Positions 11,559-23,189 of a stretch of 64,000 bases of DNA are shown here, in pieces. The stretch comes from Tilletia caries. Taxonomy: Eukaryota; Basidiomycota; Exobasidiomycetes; Tilletiales; Tilletiaceae. The notes beneath the pieces are model-generated. The model ran no database searches, was not told the DNA's origin, and saw only the letters and a list, made by a program, of their open reading frames with translations. Every line of letters begins with the position of its first letter. Position 1 is the first letter of the stretch. The DNA lies in the NCBI GenBank assembly GCA_032718865.1, contig JALUTQ010000035.1, positions 558,001 through 622,000 on the forward strand. Reading direction: 5' to 3'. Position numbers and translations under genes: made by a program.

Positions 11559-13444
11559 TCGCGTCGCAGGTCTCTCGTCGGTGTCGTTTGCGACGGGAGA
11601 CGGCCTTCTCGCCAATCGACAACATGCCCCCTTCTTCTATTCTCCCAGCTGCAATTTCCTCGGCTACGGTCTCTCCTTCTCCTCTCCTTCAAGAAGCGCC
11701 CACTGACGATCGTCGTCGAGATCGGCGCTTCCGCTCATCAATCTCAGCTCTCTATGCTTCCGTCTCGCCCACTCAGCACACCCTCGGTTCGACAGCCTCG
11801 ATGGCTGCTGGCGCCCGACGAGATCGGCGCTGGCGCATCGCGGCGGTGGCGCAACCTCTCTCTTCTTCCACCTCTCCTGCGCCTCCAGCAACGCCAGGCT
11901 CTCGTCCCATGAGCACGGCCGCGCCTCGGCGGGATCGTAGGTGGCGCATGGAACTCTCGGCGCCTTCGTTCTCGGCTTCCCCGTCCTCAGTGTCCACGTC
12001 ACCATCCACTTCACCTCCCACATTGGGACAGTCCCCCACTCGCAATCGGCGATGGCGGGCCACTTCACAGCTTCCTTCGGCTTCTACCCCTTCGGAGTAC
12101 GGCTCATCGGCCTCCCTGTTTTCGGCTCCGCGCCCACTCACATCTTCCCGTGCGGGTTGCAGCGCGTCGGCACCCGGCTCCGTACCGGCGCCAGTGTCGG
12201 AGCTCGCCGAGCTGCGCTCGTTGGGCGCCTCGGCTGCATCACCATCGCTCGGGCTTATGGTGCCTGCGCGTGTGACCACCGCCTCGGAGGTCTGGGCAGC
12301 GTTGGGTCCGGATAATGTCCCAACGTGCGTCATGACCGCGGATGCGGCGCAGGCCATATGTCCGAAAGCGAACGTTCCCCTCCTCCTCACCCCAGCACGC
12401 CATTTGGTGATGCGCGCGCACGGATCAGCAGACATGCGGGTCGTGCGCAAGGCTTCGGAGCTTCTGTGGTCGTCGGTGAAACTCGGCACCAGGAAAAAGT
12501 ATGCGGGTCACATCATTGCCTACTTGACGTGGTGCGATGAGCTTGGTCTCCCGACCCACTATCGATTTCCGGCTGCCCAGAACATTCTCCTCATGTACCT
12601 GCGCAAGGATGTGACGACCCTGCGGGCGGGAACGATCAGCCAGCGCCAGTTTGCCCTTGCGTACTGGCATCGCATTCATCGTCTCCCGTGGGCCCTCGAC
12701 AAAGCCGACACTCGCGCTTTCGAGAAGGCGCTCGCAATCAACTGCCTTCCCCCTCTGGAGAAGAGAAGACCGGTGCGCCTCAACGACATCACAGTCATCG
12801 CGGCAGCAGCGGCGCAATCAGAGGATCGGGCCCATGTGGCCATCGCAGCAGCGGCCATTTTTGCTTTCTATTCCATGAGTCGCCCGGGGGAGGGAAGTCA
12901 CAGTGCGGTCCGCATCAGACCCGCCGACGGACAGGGCGTGCTGGGTGCATCTTTTTGGACCAACCTTCTTTCAAAGCAGGAGGGCCGTCTTCTGTCATCC
13001 TTGCTCTTCCCACCGAGAAGGCGCGCGGTACGGCTGGCCTGGATCGCATTGCTCCTCAGCAACGGCACATGCCTGCGCTCTGCCCGGTAGTAGCGGTCGG
13101 GCGGCACCGACACGTAAATGCGCCTCGTGCAGGTGAGGACGCGACTGCAATTGGCGCCTTTTTCCTACCTTGGACGCACTGGTTCTCGGAATGAACTCAC
13201 CGAGAGCTTGTTTGCTCGTACCGTCAATACATGGCTCAAAGACGCCGGTCGTGACCCGGTCACTGGTCACTGCTTCCGCATCGGAGGGGCCACTCTGTTC
13301 TTCGCGGCGGGGAGAGGCATGGACGAGATCAAGACCCGAGGAGGTTGGCAATCAGACGCCTATCTGGTGTACCTGCGCGACAACTATGCGCGACAGGCTG
13401 CCACCTTTGGCGATTTGGATCCGACGGACCTCTTTTACGCCTGA
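11555..13444 (+). pseudogene. tyrosine recombinase of the DIRS-like element (two frameshifts)
   Basis: ATG at 11555-11557 overlaps the RT stop (TGA 11556-11558). The N-terminal 300 residues are Ser/Pro-rich with a repeated basic motif (RRDRRFR, RRDRRWRI, RRDRRWRM, TRNRRWRA). The recombinase part begins near 12430: LWSSVKLGTRKKYAGHIIAY (SAM-like core-binding), YLRKDVTTLRAGTISQR, and FAFYSMSRPGE with the first catalytic Arg. The frame then shifts near 12960 and again near 13150, ending with GHCFRIGGATLFF (His 13268, Arg 13277) and GGWQSDAYLVYLRD, which holds the catalytic Tyr. The residue order R..HxxR..W..Y is that of the YR family. It would integrate element cDNA circles. Confidence 0.8.
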
Positions 13445-14432
13445 AGCCGGCAGGTCCGGGCATCCACGCTGGTCCGTACCTGGTACCATGCTGTATGTGT
13501 TCGGTCACACACTCACACCCCAACTTGCTCATCAGCGCGGCATACTTATGCTTCTGTTCTTCATCCCCGTCAAACAGTTTCCGATACGGTCATTCTTTTT
13601 CCCTTCCCGACTCCCGTCCTCACAGGTCGATGTCGTGGCGTCCGCATGCGCACTGCCCAACATCAGGCATGTCGATCAGTCGATGTCCATCATCTTTGGC
13701 AGTTCTCTTTTTCAGCTTCCAATCACTGGCACGGGTCTTCTCCATTCTCTCGGGTCCACAGATCTGCAGTCAACATTTAATCTCACCACTCTTCCATTGT
13801 TCTTCGGTTCTCCCGGCACCAGCCTTTGGCATCGGATGCCTTCGCCCACAGGGCGCGCCTGAGGGGGGTTCACATAGTGGCAGTCGGCGCCCAGCGGGCT
13901 ATCGCAATGGGGTACGCTCCGGGCCCCGACTGCAACGACGTGCGAGCACTTCCGTGCTCAGACCCAACCCTGAGGTACACGCTGTGCGCAGGGCATTACC
14001 ACACAGAGACAAACGTACGAACTGAGAGAGCAAGGCCCGTGCGACTGACTACCTAATCCCCGATGAATGACCAAAATGAAGAACATGTATGAATGCACAC
14101 CTCTGACGAAACCCCTTATTACATACTTAACTGGGTGTCCTTTAACAGATGCCGTTCGGGACCATGTGGCTGCCCGTTCCACACGTGGTCAGACCAAAGT
14201 TCATCTGTTTAACTTATTCTTTTTGATTGCAGATTCTGCACTACGTCTCCTCCCTGCGGAATCTGAACTGTCTGAAACAGGGTGTTACCGTGATTATCGC
14301 CCTGAAACACTTCATCTCCGAAACTCCGTGTCCAACACAAAGGCGTTTAAGATCTTGACACTTTGACAGATAGGCTCGGTCGGCTTCCTCACCGCTTCAA
14401 TTGCTCTCCTCCTTCCCCCACTAATCACCATC
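13445..14432. other. non-coding tail after the recombinase
   Basis: No ORF with recognisable content. It may contain the 3' terminal sequences of the DIRS-like element, but I found no matching repeat at its 5' side. Confidence 0.5.
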
Positions 14433-15124
14433 GACTGCCACCTTCGGTGGCGTTATAACCCCCCTTAAAACAGCCATAAAACGTCGGTGTTATGTTCCGG
14501 GTGTTCACCTCTTGTTTTGTCCCCGTTCTTCGCCGCTTAAAATGGGTTTGTAAAACACTCTAGAATCACTACGTTTTAAGGATCTTATAATGGTGTTAAA
14601 ATCTAGTAGACATAGTGGTCACGTGACTGCTGCAGCGACGCGGGAAGTGAGACAAGACGTCTCCAGACGCCTTCCTCACCGCCACCACCTTGCTCGACAC
14701 CACGGCCCTCACCACACCCACCCGCGATGCTCAGCCCACCCCAACATGTCATCCGCAGGTAGCAATACTGTAAATCGAGGGTTTCTGTCTTCAGAGAGCA
14801 GCATCAATTGAGTGTGGAAGCAGCTGTGAACCTTTTGAGATACAGGGCAGAGACCTGAGACCACCAAGCAGACCCTTTTCAATTAGAGAAACCCGGGCTA
14901 TGGCCAGTCCGTGTTTTAGCAACACTAGAACAACACTTTAACACCAACACAACGTCATAATTCTAGCAACGCGTTCTAAATCTAGTCAGTAGAACGGACC
15001 GTTCTAAAGGTTTTCTTAAAACTGATGTAAAAATGCTTGGTTTCAAGTGAGGGTCAAAATTGCCGTAAAACTGTGTTCTAGCAAACGTTTTAACAACTTT
15101 GGAACGCCACCGAAGGTGGCAGTC
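14433..15124. mobile_element. 692-bp non-autonomous element with perfect 22-bp terminal inverted repeats
   Basis: The 22 bp at 14433-14454 (starting GACTGCCACC, ending GGTGGCGTT) are the exact reverse complement of 15103-15124. The repeat is itself partly palindromic (CCACCTTCGGTGG). ATC flanks both ends (14430-14432 and 15125-15127), consistent with a 3-bp target-site duplication. The interior is non-coding, AT-richer than its surroundings, and dense in TTCTAG/CTAGAA and TTTTAA words. The size, TIRs and lack of coding fit a MITE. Confidence 0.8.
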
Positions 15125-15129
15125 ATCGC

Positions 15130-15420
15130 GAATATTGGTGCAAATTGCGCAGGGCTCGCGCAGGTCTGCGTGGGGTGGTCTAGCGCAGATTCTAGCTCAC
15201 AACCTATGTGCGAGACCATCAAGCACTGAGTCTCGCGCAGACCCCCCTCGCGCCAGATGAGCTTGCGCTGACTCTCGCACCGTTTCTGCGCGCGACGCTG
15301 TCTAGCACACCCTCTCGCCCACACATGCGCGAGAAGAAACTTGCCGTATATTTTTTCCTTCCGATTTCTAGCTCGCGCGCATCTCGCGCGAGGATGCGCT
15401 GGTGCGCAAGGCATCTTTCT
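15130..15420. repeat. GCGCGAG-rich motif cluster, left side of the Tnp2-type element
   Basis: Copies of CTCGCGCAGGTCTGCG, GTCTCGCGCAGACC, CTCGCGC and GCGCGAG occur in both orientations. The segment at about 15217-15245 (AAGC..TGAGTCTCGCGCAGACC) is similar, in inverted orientation, to 23391-23420. This fits paired subterminal repeats of one element. Confidence 0.6.
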
Positions 15421-15598
15421 GCTCAAGCCAAGTTTGGCCAGCTTCGGCTTACTTCATCTCCTGAGTCCCGCGTGATGCGAACTGCGAAAGGCGACCAGCT
15501 TCTGCCTTCTTCTGTAATCTGTTCCTCAGTACCGTCACTGACCATTTTTCGCTCCTCCATCTTCTTTCCTAGATCCAGTCTTTACAGCAACAGCCAAC

Positions 15599-18500
15599 AT
15601 GCCTCCCGCTCGCCCGCATCTTAGCCGCCCGGGGCTAGACGCATCCACCGGCAAGTTCTGGTGCGACTGCACTGTCCAAGGATGCCGGACGGAATCTCGC
15701 CACTTGAACAAAGTCGAGCGACGCACCTATTATGCTCACCAAAAACAGCAAAGAAGTGCTGCGCTTCGAGCACAAAACGCAAGCGCATTTGATTTCCCGT
15801 CCATACATGCCCGGAAAGAGACGACCGCGCAAGATGCCAGCTCTTCTGAGCCATCCGCCGAAGTCGATGACATCCAGAACGACAACGACGTCTGGTTTCC
15901 CGACGTCAAAGACGCTCTTGGATTCGCTGCTCCTCAAGATACCACCAGAGGCAGCGACACCAGCGGTGATGTCTCCGACGACGACGAGTTGGAGGCGAGC
16001 TCCGAATTTGGAGACGGCATTGAGCGGGAGAGGGTAGTCGACTCGGAGCGTCCGGTGTTCGGCTGTGAGGAGGATGAAATGGCTGAAGAGGGTGGGTCAG
16101 ACACACAAGGAGGTTTTGGGCTTGACCACGACGTGGAATCACTCGTTCTCTCCCATCCTACTCAGTCTACTTTCCATTACACAGCCCTCAGCCGAAAGGT
16201 CATGATTCTGGTCGTCTCGCTCGCATCATTTTTGGGTCTTGGGGAGCGGGGCGCCAACATGCTCTTCACCTTCTACGCCCGCGAAGATACAGCCAAACCT
16301 CCTGGAGCCTGGACTCGCCATTCCTCGCCAAATCACAACTGTGCGACAGCACCTCGGCCTCGATCCTCCCTTGATCCGCTATGCAGTGTGTCCTGCCTGT
16401 GAGGAACTGGCACTTGCTTCCTCTACTTCGGACGAGTCGACTCAATGTTCTCATTGTGGCGAACATCTTTACGAGCGACGAGGAAAACCGAAGATTATCT
16501 TAGTCTATCAGTCCCTCGTTGCATGGCTGAAGTGGCTACTTCATCAACCAGGCATCGAAGAAGCGCTTCAAGAATGGCGGGGACGCGACCCGACCGCAAG
16601 TATGAGTGACATCTACGATGGCACAGCCTGGAGCAACGAGCGCGATGGGAACGATAAGCGATTTGTTGATCATTCTCATTCTTTCCTAGTCGCACTAGGC
16701 ATTGATTGGTTCTCCCCCTTCAGCTCACAATATACGTCCTGGCATTCGACTGGAGCTATCATGATGACGCTGTTGAACCTACCGGAGCGTTTGAGGTATC
16801 ATCCATTCACCACCTACCTCGCGGGCTGCACGCCGGGACCGAAGGAACCTGATGCCGCCCGCCTCCCCTGCTATCTCCGTCCCCTGCTCACTGAGCTGCT
16901 CGCTTTGGACGAAGGTGTTCGGATACCAACGCTCCAGAAGCCCAACGGCCAGCTTATTCGCTTGCGCGTCGCGATGTTTTTGTGGCGATTCGATGTCCAG
17001 AAACAAAGTCTGCGGCTTTCCACCTCACTCGGTGAGGATTGGGAAGTTCTGTGGACTTTGCGACGTCACTATACCCACCGTCATCTCCGCCTTCAGTCAA
17101 TGCGCCGAGGATCTTGAGCGAGATACCTCAGATCATAGGGTCGCGTCGCTTCGCATGGAACAGCCCTTCCGGAGCAAGAAAGCTAAGACGGCCTTCGAGC
17201 GAAGCACAGGTGCGCGCGCATCTGCGTTGAACCGCCTTCCTTATTGGCATTCGGTCAATCGCGCTCCGATAGACCACATGCACAACCTCGAGCTCGGTGT
17301 TGTGAAGCGTCTTTTCCATCGCACGCTCATCGAAGGCAAGTCAATTTCTCCTCTACAGCTTAAACGATTCCAATCTGGCCTGTTGACGGCACTGGTTCCT
17401 CCTTCTGAGCAAGCACCAGATGCAAGGCTCGGAGATCCAGGCGGAGGATCAGCCACAGCAGCGCATTGGTCCACACTCGGCAGACGTCTCCTCGTTTTGC
17501 TTCTCTTTGTCGCATGGCAGCCGCTAGTAGAGGCAGACGGCTCTCTACCCTTCGAGCCCCCCATTTCGAAGACTGCAGCGGCAGCTGTCGCAGCAGCAAC
17601 AGTTGCAGCAGCAGCTAATGGAGATGCCGATGTCGAAGCAGAGGACGAAGACGAGGCAGCAGCAGCAGCAGCAGCAGCACCAGCGGCAGCAGTAGCAGTG
17701 GCAGCAGCAGCAGCAGCAGCGACAACAACCGCTGATGTCGCAGCAGAGGACGATGTCGAGACAGCTGCAGCTGCTGCAGCGATAGCAGTCACTGGAGGAA
17801 CAACAGCCGACAACGATCATCCGATGAGCGCGCTCGATACAGCAGCAGACGAGCAGACTCAGGATCAGCAACAGCAGAGCAGCAGAACAGAAAACGCCGG
17901 CACGAACGTCAGATCGAAACGCATACAAGCGCGAGACGCCTTGCGGAATGCAGCCCTGCTTGCGGGAGCAGCTACTCTCGCTGCTCGCCGACGTATAGCA
18001 TCTCACGAGATCGACGACCTTGACCGTCTGTTGCGCGAGTTTGGTCGTACCACGGCTACCTTATACGGTGAGAAGTGGGTTGTGTACAATACACACATGA
18101 TGACCCATTTACCACAGCATGTTCGACGCTTCGGGCCCGCCTACCATTTTTCCGCGTATCACTTCGAACGCATGAACGGTCAGCTCGGCAGCGTGAACAC
18201 CAACCGCCATCGCAATGGCGAAATTGAGGACACGTACACCAGAGCCTTCCTCACCACCGCACGATCAGGACTACTCCTCGCCAGTAGCAAAGACGACATC
18301 AATGCTGCCTTACAAGCTCGCGCGCCGGTTTTTGTTCCTCCTGCTCCCGTGTTCTTGAGTCCAGTCTCGGTCTTGGGCGCTTCCGGCGTCGTCGCTGTCG
18401 AGCTTTCCGATGGAAGACCCTTCGAGCTTGCGCGTGAGCTGCACGGACAGCTGTTCGAGCACGTGAGGAGGACGTGGAGCGACCAGTTTCCGCCTTTGCT

Positions 18501-18957
18501 GCCACCAACATCATCACAGCGTACTGGGCTTCGAGTACTGCCTTTCTTCCAACAACATCGGACCATGCGCTTTGGTCACCTTTCTTTCAGCAGTATCGGC
18601 AGCAGGGCCAATGCAAACCGTACGCGAACATACGCTGCGGTCGAAGGATCAGGCGGCTCCTTGGACCTCTTTCGCATCGAGGTAATTTTGTCGCACACCA
18701 TCCACGTCAAGTCGCGTGTGCATACGACGTTATACCTACTCGGCCATCGAGGGCAACGTGAAGTTGTGCCGGCGTTCGACAGAGTTCTCGGCGAGGAGCT
18801 CCTACAAACCACACTCAGATACTTTTGGACTCGCAGAGATGAGTGGAATACCTTGGAGCTTCTTCCGGCGCATCTCCTCAGCTCCGACGTTGCCCTCATC
18901 CACACCAAAGATCTGACAGGTGTATCTCCAGGAGAAGATCAACGGCGCCTTTCATGA
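15599..18957 (+). pseudogene. Tnp2-type transposase, two frameshifts and a polyalanine insertion
   Basis: The N-terminus (MPPARPHLSRPGL, CDCTVQGCRTESRHLNK) carries a Cys-rich segment and then an acidic linker. Coding moves to another frame near 16275-16310: IRYAVCPACEELAL with a second CSHCGEHLY pair, GIDWFSPFSSQYTSWHSTGA, LNLPERLRYHPFTTYLAG and CTPGPKEPDAARLPCYLRPL. These blocks match basidiomycete Tnp2 (PF02992-like) proteins. A second shift near 17010 leads to FCGLCDVTIP, LNRLPYWHSVNRAPIDHMHN, YGEKWVVYNTHMMTHLPQHV and HFERMNGQLGSVNTN. Between 17570 and 17800 a CAG/GCA-repeat tract encodes long Ala runs broken by acidic residues, placed between conserved blocks. It would cut and paste the element if intact. 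Confidence 0.75.
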
Positions 18958-19723
18958 CGACGCATCAATGGATCAGACGTGGTGAGCCGTGAACGCCTGC
19001 AGTGCATATGGAGGTGCGCGGGAATCTTCACCCTACTGACCTTCCTCTGCGTTTGCTGTTTTTGCTCCCTGAAAGCTTCTTCAACTTTCACACCACGGCA
19101 CCACCAGACATCGCCTCGTGGACCGTGGTCACCAAGCCACAACAACAACCTCCCTCCGTTTGTGGCCTTCTCAGTGCGGTCTGCGGTTTGCCTAGGTCCA
19201 ACGCTTCAGTAGGCTCCGTGGTCAGTAGTTGGTGTTTGGGTGGTGTTGGCAATGTTTTTCCATCGTGCTCGACGTGCTGCTGGCTGCTGATACTTTTTGC
19301 TTCGGTCACTTTCCCTTACTTTCCCACCCCGTTTCTGCAGCTCGACCAGCTTCTTGGAACCATTTCCCTTCGTCATCAGAGCTTGTGACTTAGTGAGTCA
19401 TCCACAGCGCTCCAAGTTACTATCTGCTGTCCCCCGTCTCGAACATATACTGATCTTCATACATTTGCCTCTTTGAGTGGTGTGAGCACCATCAGTTTGA
19501 AGTTTGAACATAGAAGGAAATGGTTTCGTCAACGGGCTCCAAGAAAACCTGATAATGAACCGAGCCATGCCAACTCGAGCCCTCCACCCATCCATCACGC
19601 CTCTCTTTCTCCTCCATCGTGTGTGTGTGTCGGTTGACACTCGCTTCTCGACAATCTGCTCAGCGCAATCCCCACGTCCCAACCAGCCTTGGTCCAGCAT
19701 CAACCATCTTCACCGTCATCGTC

Positions 19724-21439
19724 TTACAGAGAACCTGCTTGAAGAAGAGTAAGCCCTGTGATGGGCGAGCCAAACTCCTCTGCGCTGGCAGCGAGTGCCC
19801 CACGCTCCGGCTTGAACGGAGCGGCGTTCTTCTTCACGCGGCGGACGAGATCTGGGTGAGCATTGGCCCACGTTGAGCTGATGGCGATGCGAGGAATTGA
19901 CTTGTGGAGTGGTGTAGTGTGGGGCTTGAGATGTGTGGCCGCTTTGATCCTGTACGACGACAGTGATCCCGGCACCTCTTTGTCGAGCCGAGTCTGTAAG
20001 TCCTTGTTCTCTTGCGACCACCACTCTGGGATGATCGCTCGGATGGAGTCCCTTTTGCGCGTCGCCGAACGGTCATCTTCAGGATTGTCGCCCTGCATTT
20101 GCTCCTCATGAAGCTCATCTTCTGATTCGTCCTTTTCTACACACGCAGGAATAACCATCGCGACGGCAGCAGGTCCGAATTCCAGAGGATTCTGTTCGGC
20201 AATGGCAAGTCGTGCGTTGAGTCTCGTGTTGTGTCGCCCTCCGCGTCGGTCGTTGCGCAGTTTGTGAGCCTTTTTCTTGCTCCACTACCTCCGCACCTTT
20301 GACCTGAAGCTCGCGTGCGCTGCGTTTGATGTTGACCAGCGTGCGTTTTCACGCGCTGCGAATATATTCAACAGAGCGTTTTTCTGGGTCGCTCGGTAAG
20401 TCATGATCATCAGCGTTCTCTGCCAGCTCCTCTGACAAGTCCGCAAGAACGGCAGAAAATTCCTTGTCGTCAAGTCGTCCATTGACCCAGTCGAGTCGCA
20501 GCAGTGGCTTTCCCAGTGGTACATGGTGGCGAAGCCGTGGATCGATGTTGGCGTCTGGATCGTCTGGATCGACTGGATCCTCCATATCCACTTCCGGTAC
20601 CTCCCGCGGCCAATCTGGCGACGACTTGTCAACACTTGGGAACGATGGCCAGGCCCCCTTCGCTGCAAGTCCCATGCAGAGGCGCAGAAGACGCTCAAAC
20701 GCTCGCTGTATGCGGTTGTCCTTGCGTCCATGGCCAGTCCTTGTCCGTTTGTGAGTCCCGGACTCGTCCTCATCTGTCGATTCGTCCTCATCCTCTTGGT
20801 CCCTGGCGCGGGTGACTCCTCGCGGCAACGTCCTTTGGGTTTGACCTTGCTGCTTCAAGATCCGAATCTCGTCTTGGGCATCGGTGAGCTGGTCTTGGGT
20901 CTCTTGAAGCGTTTTTTGGGTATCCTCAAGCGTCTTCTTGATTTCTCGTTGGCCCCTCAGAACATCTTGCAGTCCATCGAACTCCACAGCATTGAGTACG
21001 ATGACGATGCGCCCGTCTGTGACTCCGGAGACCTGCACGTCTTCCAGGTTTGCGATACTGTGAGTAGTAGCGAAACTGGCAGCAGCTTGGTGGTACTTGT
21101 GAAGATCTGCTTTGACCTCGTCCTTCACCCACTGTCGCATAGCTGTGTTATTCTGTTCCATAGACTCCTGTAACTGAGCGTTCAGCTCGTTGAAGTTGCC
21201 GCCGCCAGGAACGTCTGGCATGTTGATGGACCCGGCGCCACTTGAGCCACCACGACCGCCACCACGACCGCCACGACCGCCACGACCACCGCGACCACCG
21301 CGACTAGCGGCATCTCCAACTGCTGCTGCAGCGAACATGTACAGGTATGTTAGTCACGACTCACGTCCCCCTTTCTGCCACATTCCATGTCAAGACTCAG
21401 GTACTGACCACTGCTGTTCTGATCTTGTGTTTGCTCCAT
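19724..21439 (-). pseudogene. RGG/coiled-coil accessory protein of the Tnp2-type element
   Basis: Start ATG at 21439 (MEQTQDQNSS), exon 21439-21409, intron with donor GTCAGT, acceptor before 21325. Exon 2 encodes SRGGRGGRGGRGGRGGGRGG, then an alpha-helical segment (NELNAQLQESMEQNNTAMRQ), a coiled coil (QREIKKTLEDTQKTLQETQD), an acidic nuclear-signal-like region (KRTRTGHGRKDNR) and PLLRLDWVNG. The frame stops at 20349, and related coding resumes in another frame (KKAHKLRNDRRGGRHNTRL, EEQMQGDNPED, AIIPEWWSQENKDL) to the stop at 19724. A frameshift or missed intron lies near 20290-20345. It is tail-to-tail with the transposase. A protein of this style accompanies Tnp2 in other basidiomycete elements as I recall; its function is unknown. 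Confidence 0.5.
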
Positions 21440-23189
21440 GACGATTGACGACGAGGAGGAACGATAGTACGTTAAATGTCGAGACCTTGAGATTTATGAA
21501 GATGAGAGAATGACAGGAAGGGAATAGGGAAGTAACTAGCATGGTGTGCGATGACTGTGGTTGGCTAACGTCCTTCTTTTATAACTACATATCCCAACTC
21601 AAGTGTCTCGCAAGTGCTGACCTGTTTCCTACAGCACTTGCGTCATGGTCCGATGCTGACAGTCCGATGCTGACAGCTGACGTGTTACCCAACCCCTGCT
21701 CCTTCTGCATCGGTCGTTCGCTCGATCTCACAGCTTGCCTTTCCTTTCTTCAGTCAGTCAGTCTTCTTCCGCTGTCTCCTCTAAGGACGGGCATCATGTT
21801 TCTGCGGTGGTGAGATGGTGCGTGGTGACTTTGACTTAAAGCTCTGTTTCAACCCCTGTCTCACAGTCCACCTCGATGATTATCTCAGCAACAGCTTCCC
21901 TTTGTCCTGCTTCGCCCCTGCCTGGCGCTCACAGCTACCCTGGACTGCCTCACGTACGCCGGTACGTGTCGCCAGCGGCCAGCCCATCGCTTCCTTTGCG
22001 TCGTCCGCAAGAGTCTGCAACAACAGGTCATGAACGGCGGAACGGCATCTGCGATTGTCCTGCGGTGTGTGGTTCATGCCTCGTAGAAAGCAGCGTGAAT
22101 CATTGAATGGTGCTACTGATGTCTTCTCTCATTCACCCTCAGACGATTGGACATATGCGCATCACGCATGTAGGTAGGACGGTACACTGGTACACAGCTA
22201 TAGCTTCGATATCTCGACAGTCAGGTTTTATGGACTGTGGACGTGCATGACGCTAACCTCACTCACAGACCTCATGCTCAGGAGTCATGCTGTCAACACT
22301 CGTACTGACTGATTTCTGATAACATTGACATTTGACATCTCAGTTCTCACACACTGATCCCGGTAAACAGCTGCTATTCATTCGCCCTTCTTACTGACGA
22401 GTGACGAATACTGATCAGACCGACAACTGCATTTGATCGCTTGGTCTTTTCTGTTTGGTTGCATACTTTCATTCTCCAGATCTAGCATTGCTGCACAGAC
22501 GAGCTAGAATTGACGATGGACGATTGACATTTGACGTCCTCCTGACAGCTAATCTCTCCGCTCCGTGCTGACTCTTATCCCAGGCAATTGCGCATTTTGG
22601 TGTCCTACAGTCGCATACTCATAGCTCACCTTCAACATCTTGTTGGCTTTGCGTCTTATGAACCCATCCCCCATAACCCACTCCCAGATCTTTTGAACCT
22701 CGTGCGCCGAAAGCACCGCATCACGTCCCACTTCCAGTCCATAACGTCTCCGAAATGGCGTGAATTGCATGTGTCGATCAGTACATTCATTCCACGGACG
22801 GATACCACGCAAGAGTCAGTCTGGATCAATGATTATACTGACGACCACCTCTACACCTACATCGTCCCCACATTGTCTTGTGTCCAGGAATCAGCTTCGA
22901 AGAATCTAACCTCTTAACCCTTTGATTCTTCATTCTTGCCAGCATTCATCCAGATTCTAGCATGCCCGGGTCCCGGTGTCTCGTCACTCGGATCTTGTCA
23001 TATCGAGCTTCCTTCTCCTATCCCCCAGCTCGCATGCAGGAGATCTTGCGGTGTAGATCACGCTGCTGGTAGTTTCCGCACGCTTCCAGCTCACCCATCA
23101 CCCACTCTGTACCTTGTAGTGTTGACTGCTGTAACCCTGTCCTTAACTTGACTTGTAAATCAATTCTTTGGATACCATCAAAACGGGCA
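21440..23189. other. non-coding right arm of the Tnp2-type element
   Basis: No supported gene. There are direct short repeats (GTCCGATGCTGACAG twice near 21650-21675) and a minus-strand frame at 22549-22812 without recognisable content. Confidence 0.5.

Larger units (their letters stand above)
7822..13444 (+). mobile_element. DIRS-like tyrosine-recombinase retrotransposon, frameshifted copy
   Basis: The order is gag-like protein, reverse transcriptase/RNase H, then tyrosine recombinase, all on the plus strand, with no integrase and no aspartic protease. This is the diagnostic layout of YR retrotransposons (DIRS/Ngaro order). I see no methyltransferase domain. Terminal repeats were not found by eye, so the boundaries given are those of the coding part. 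Frameshifts in gag, RT and YR indicate a dead copy or sequence errors. It is flanked upstream by a GCGCGAG cluster and downstream by about 1 kb of non-coding sequence that may still belong to it. Confidence 0.85.

Noticed and set aside
20287..20350. A GT..AG intron joining the two halves of the accessory ORF
   Set aside because: The only candidate donor/acceptor pair leaves the wrong reading frame, so a frameshift is more likely.
22549..22812. Minus-strand frame (FRRRYGLEVGRDAVLSAHEV) within the right arm of the Tnp2-type element
   Set aside because: It is short, isolated and unmatched. It may be a fragment of element coding sequence, but there is no evidence.
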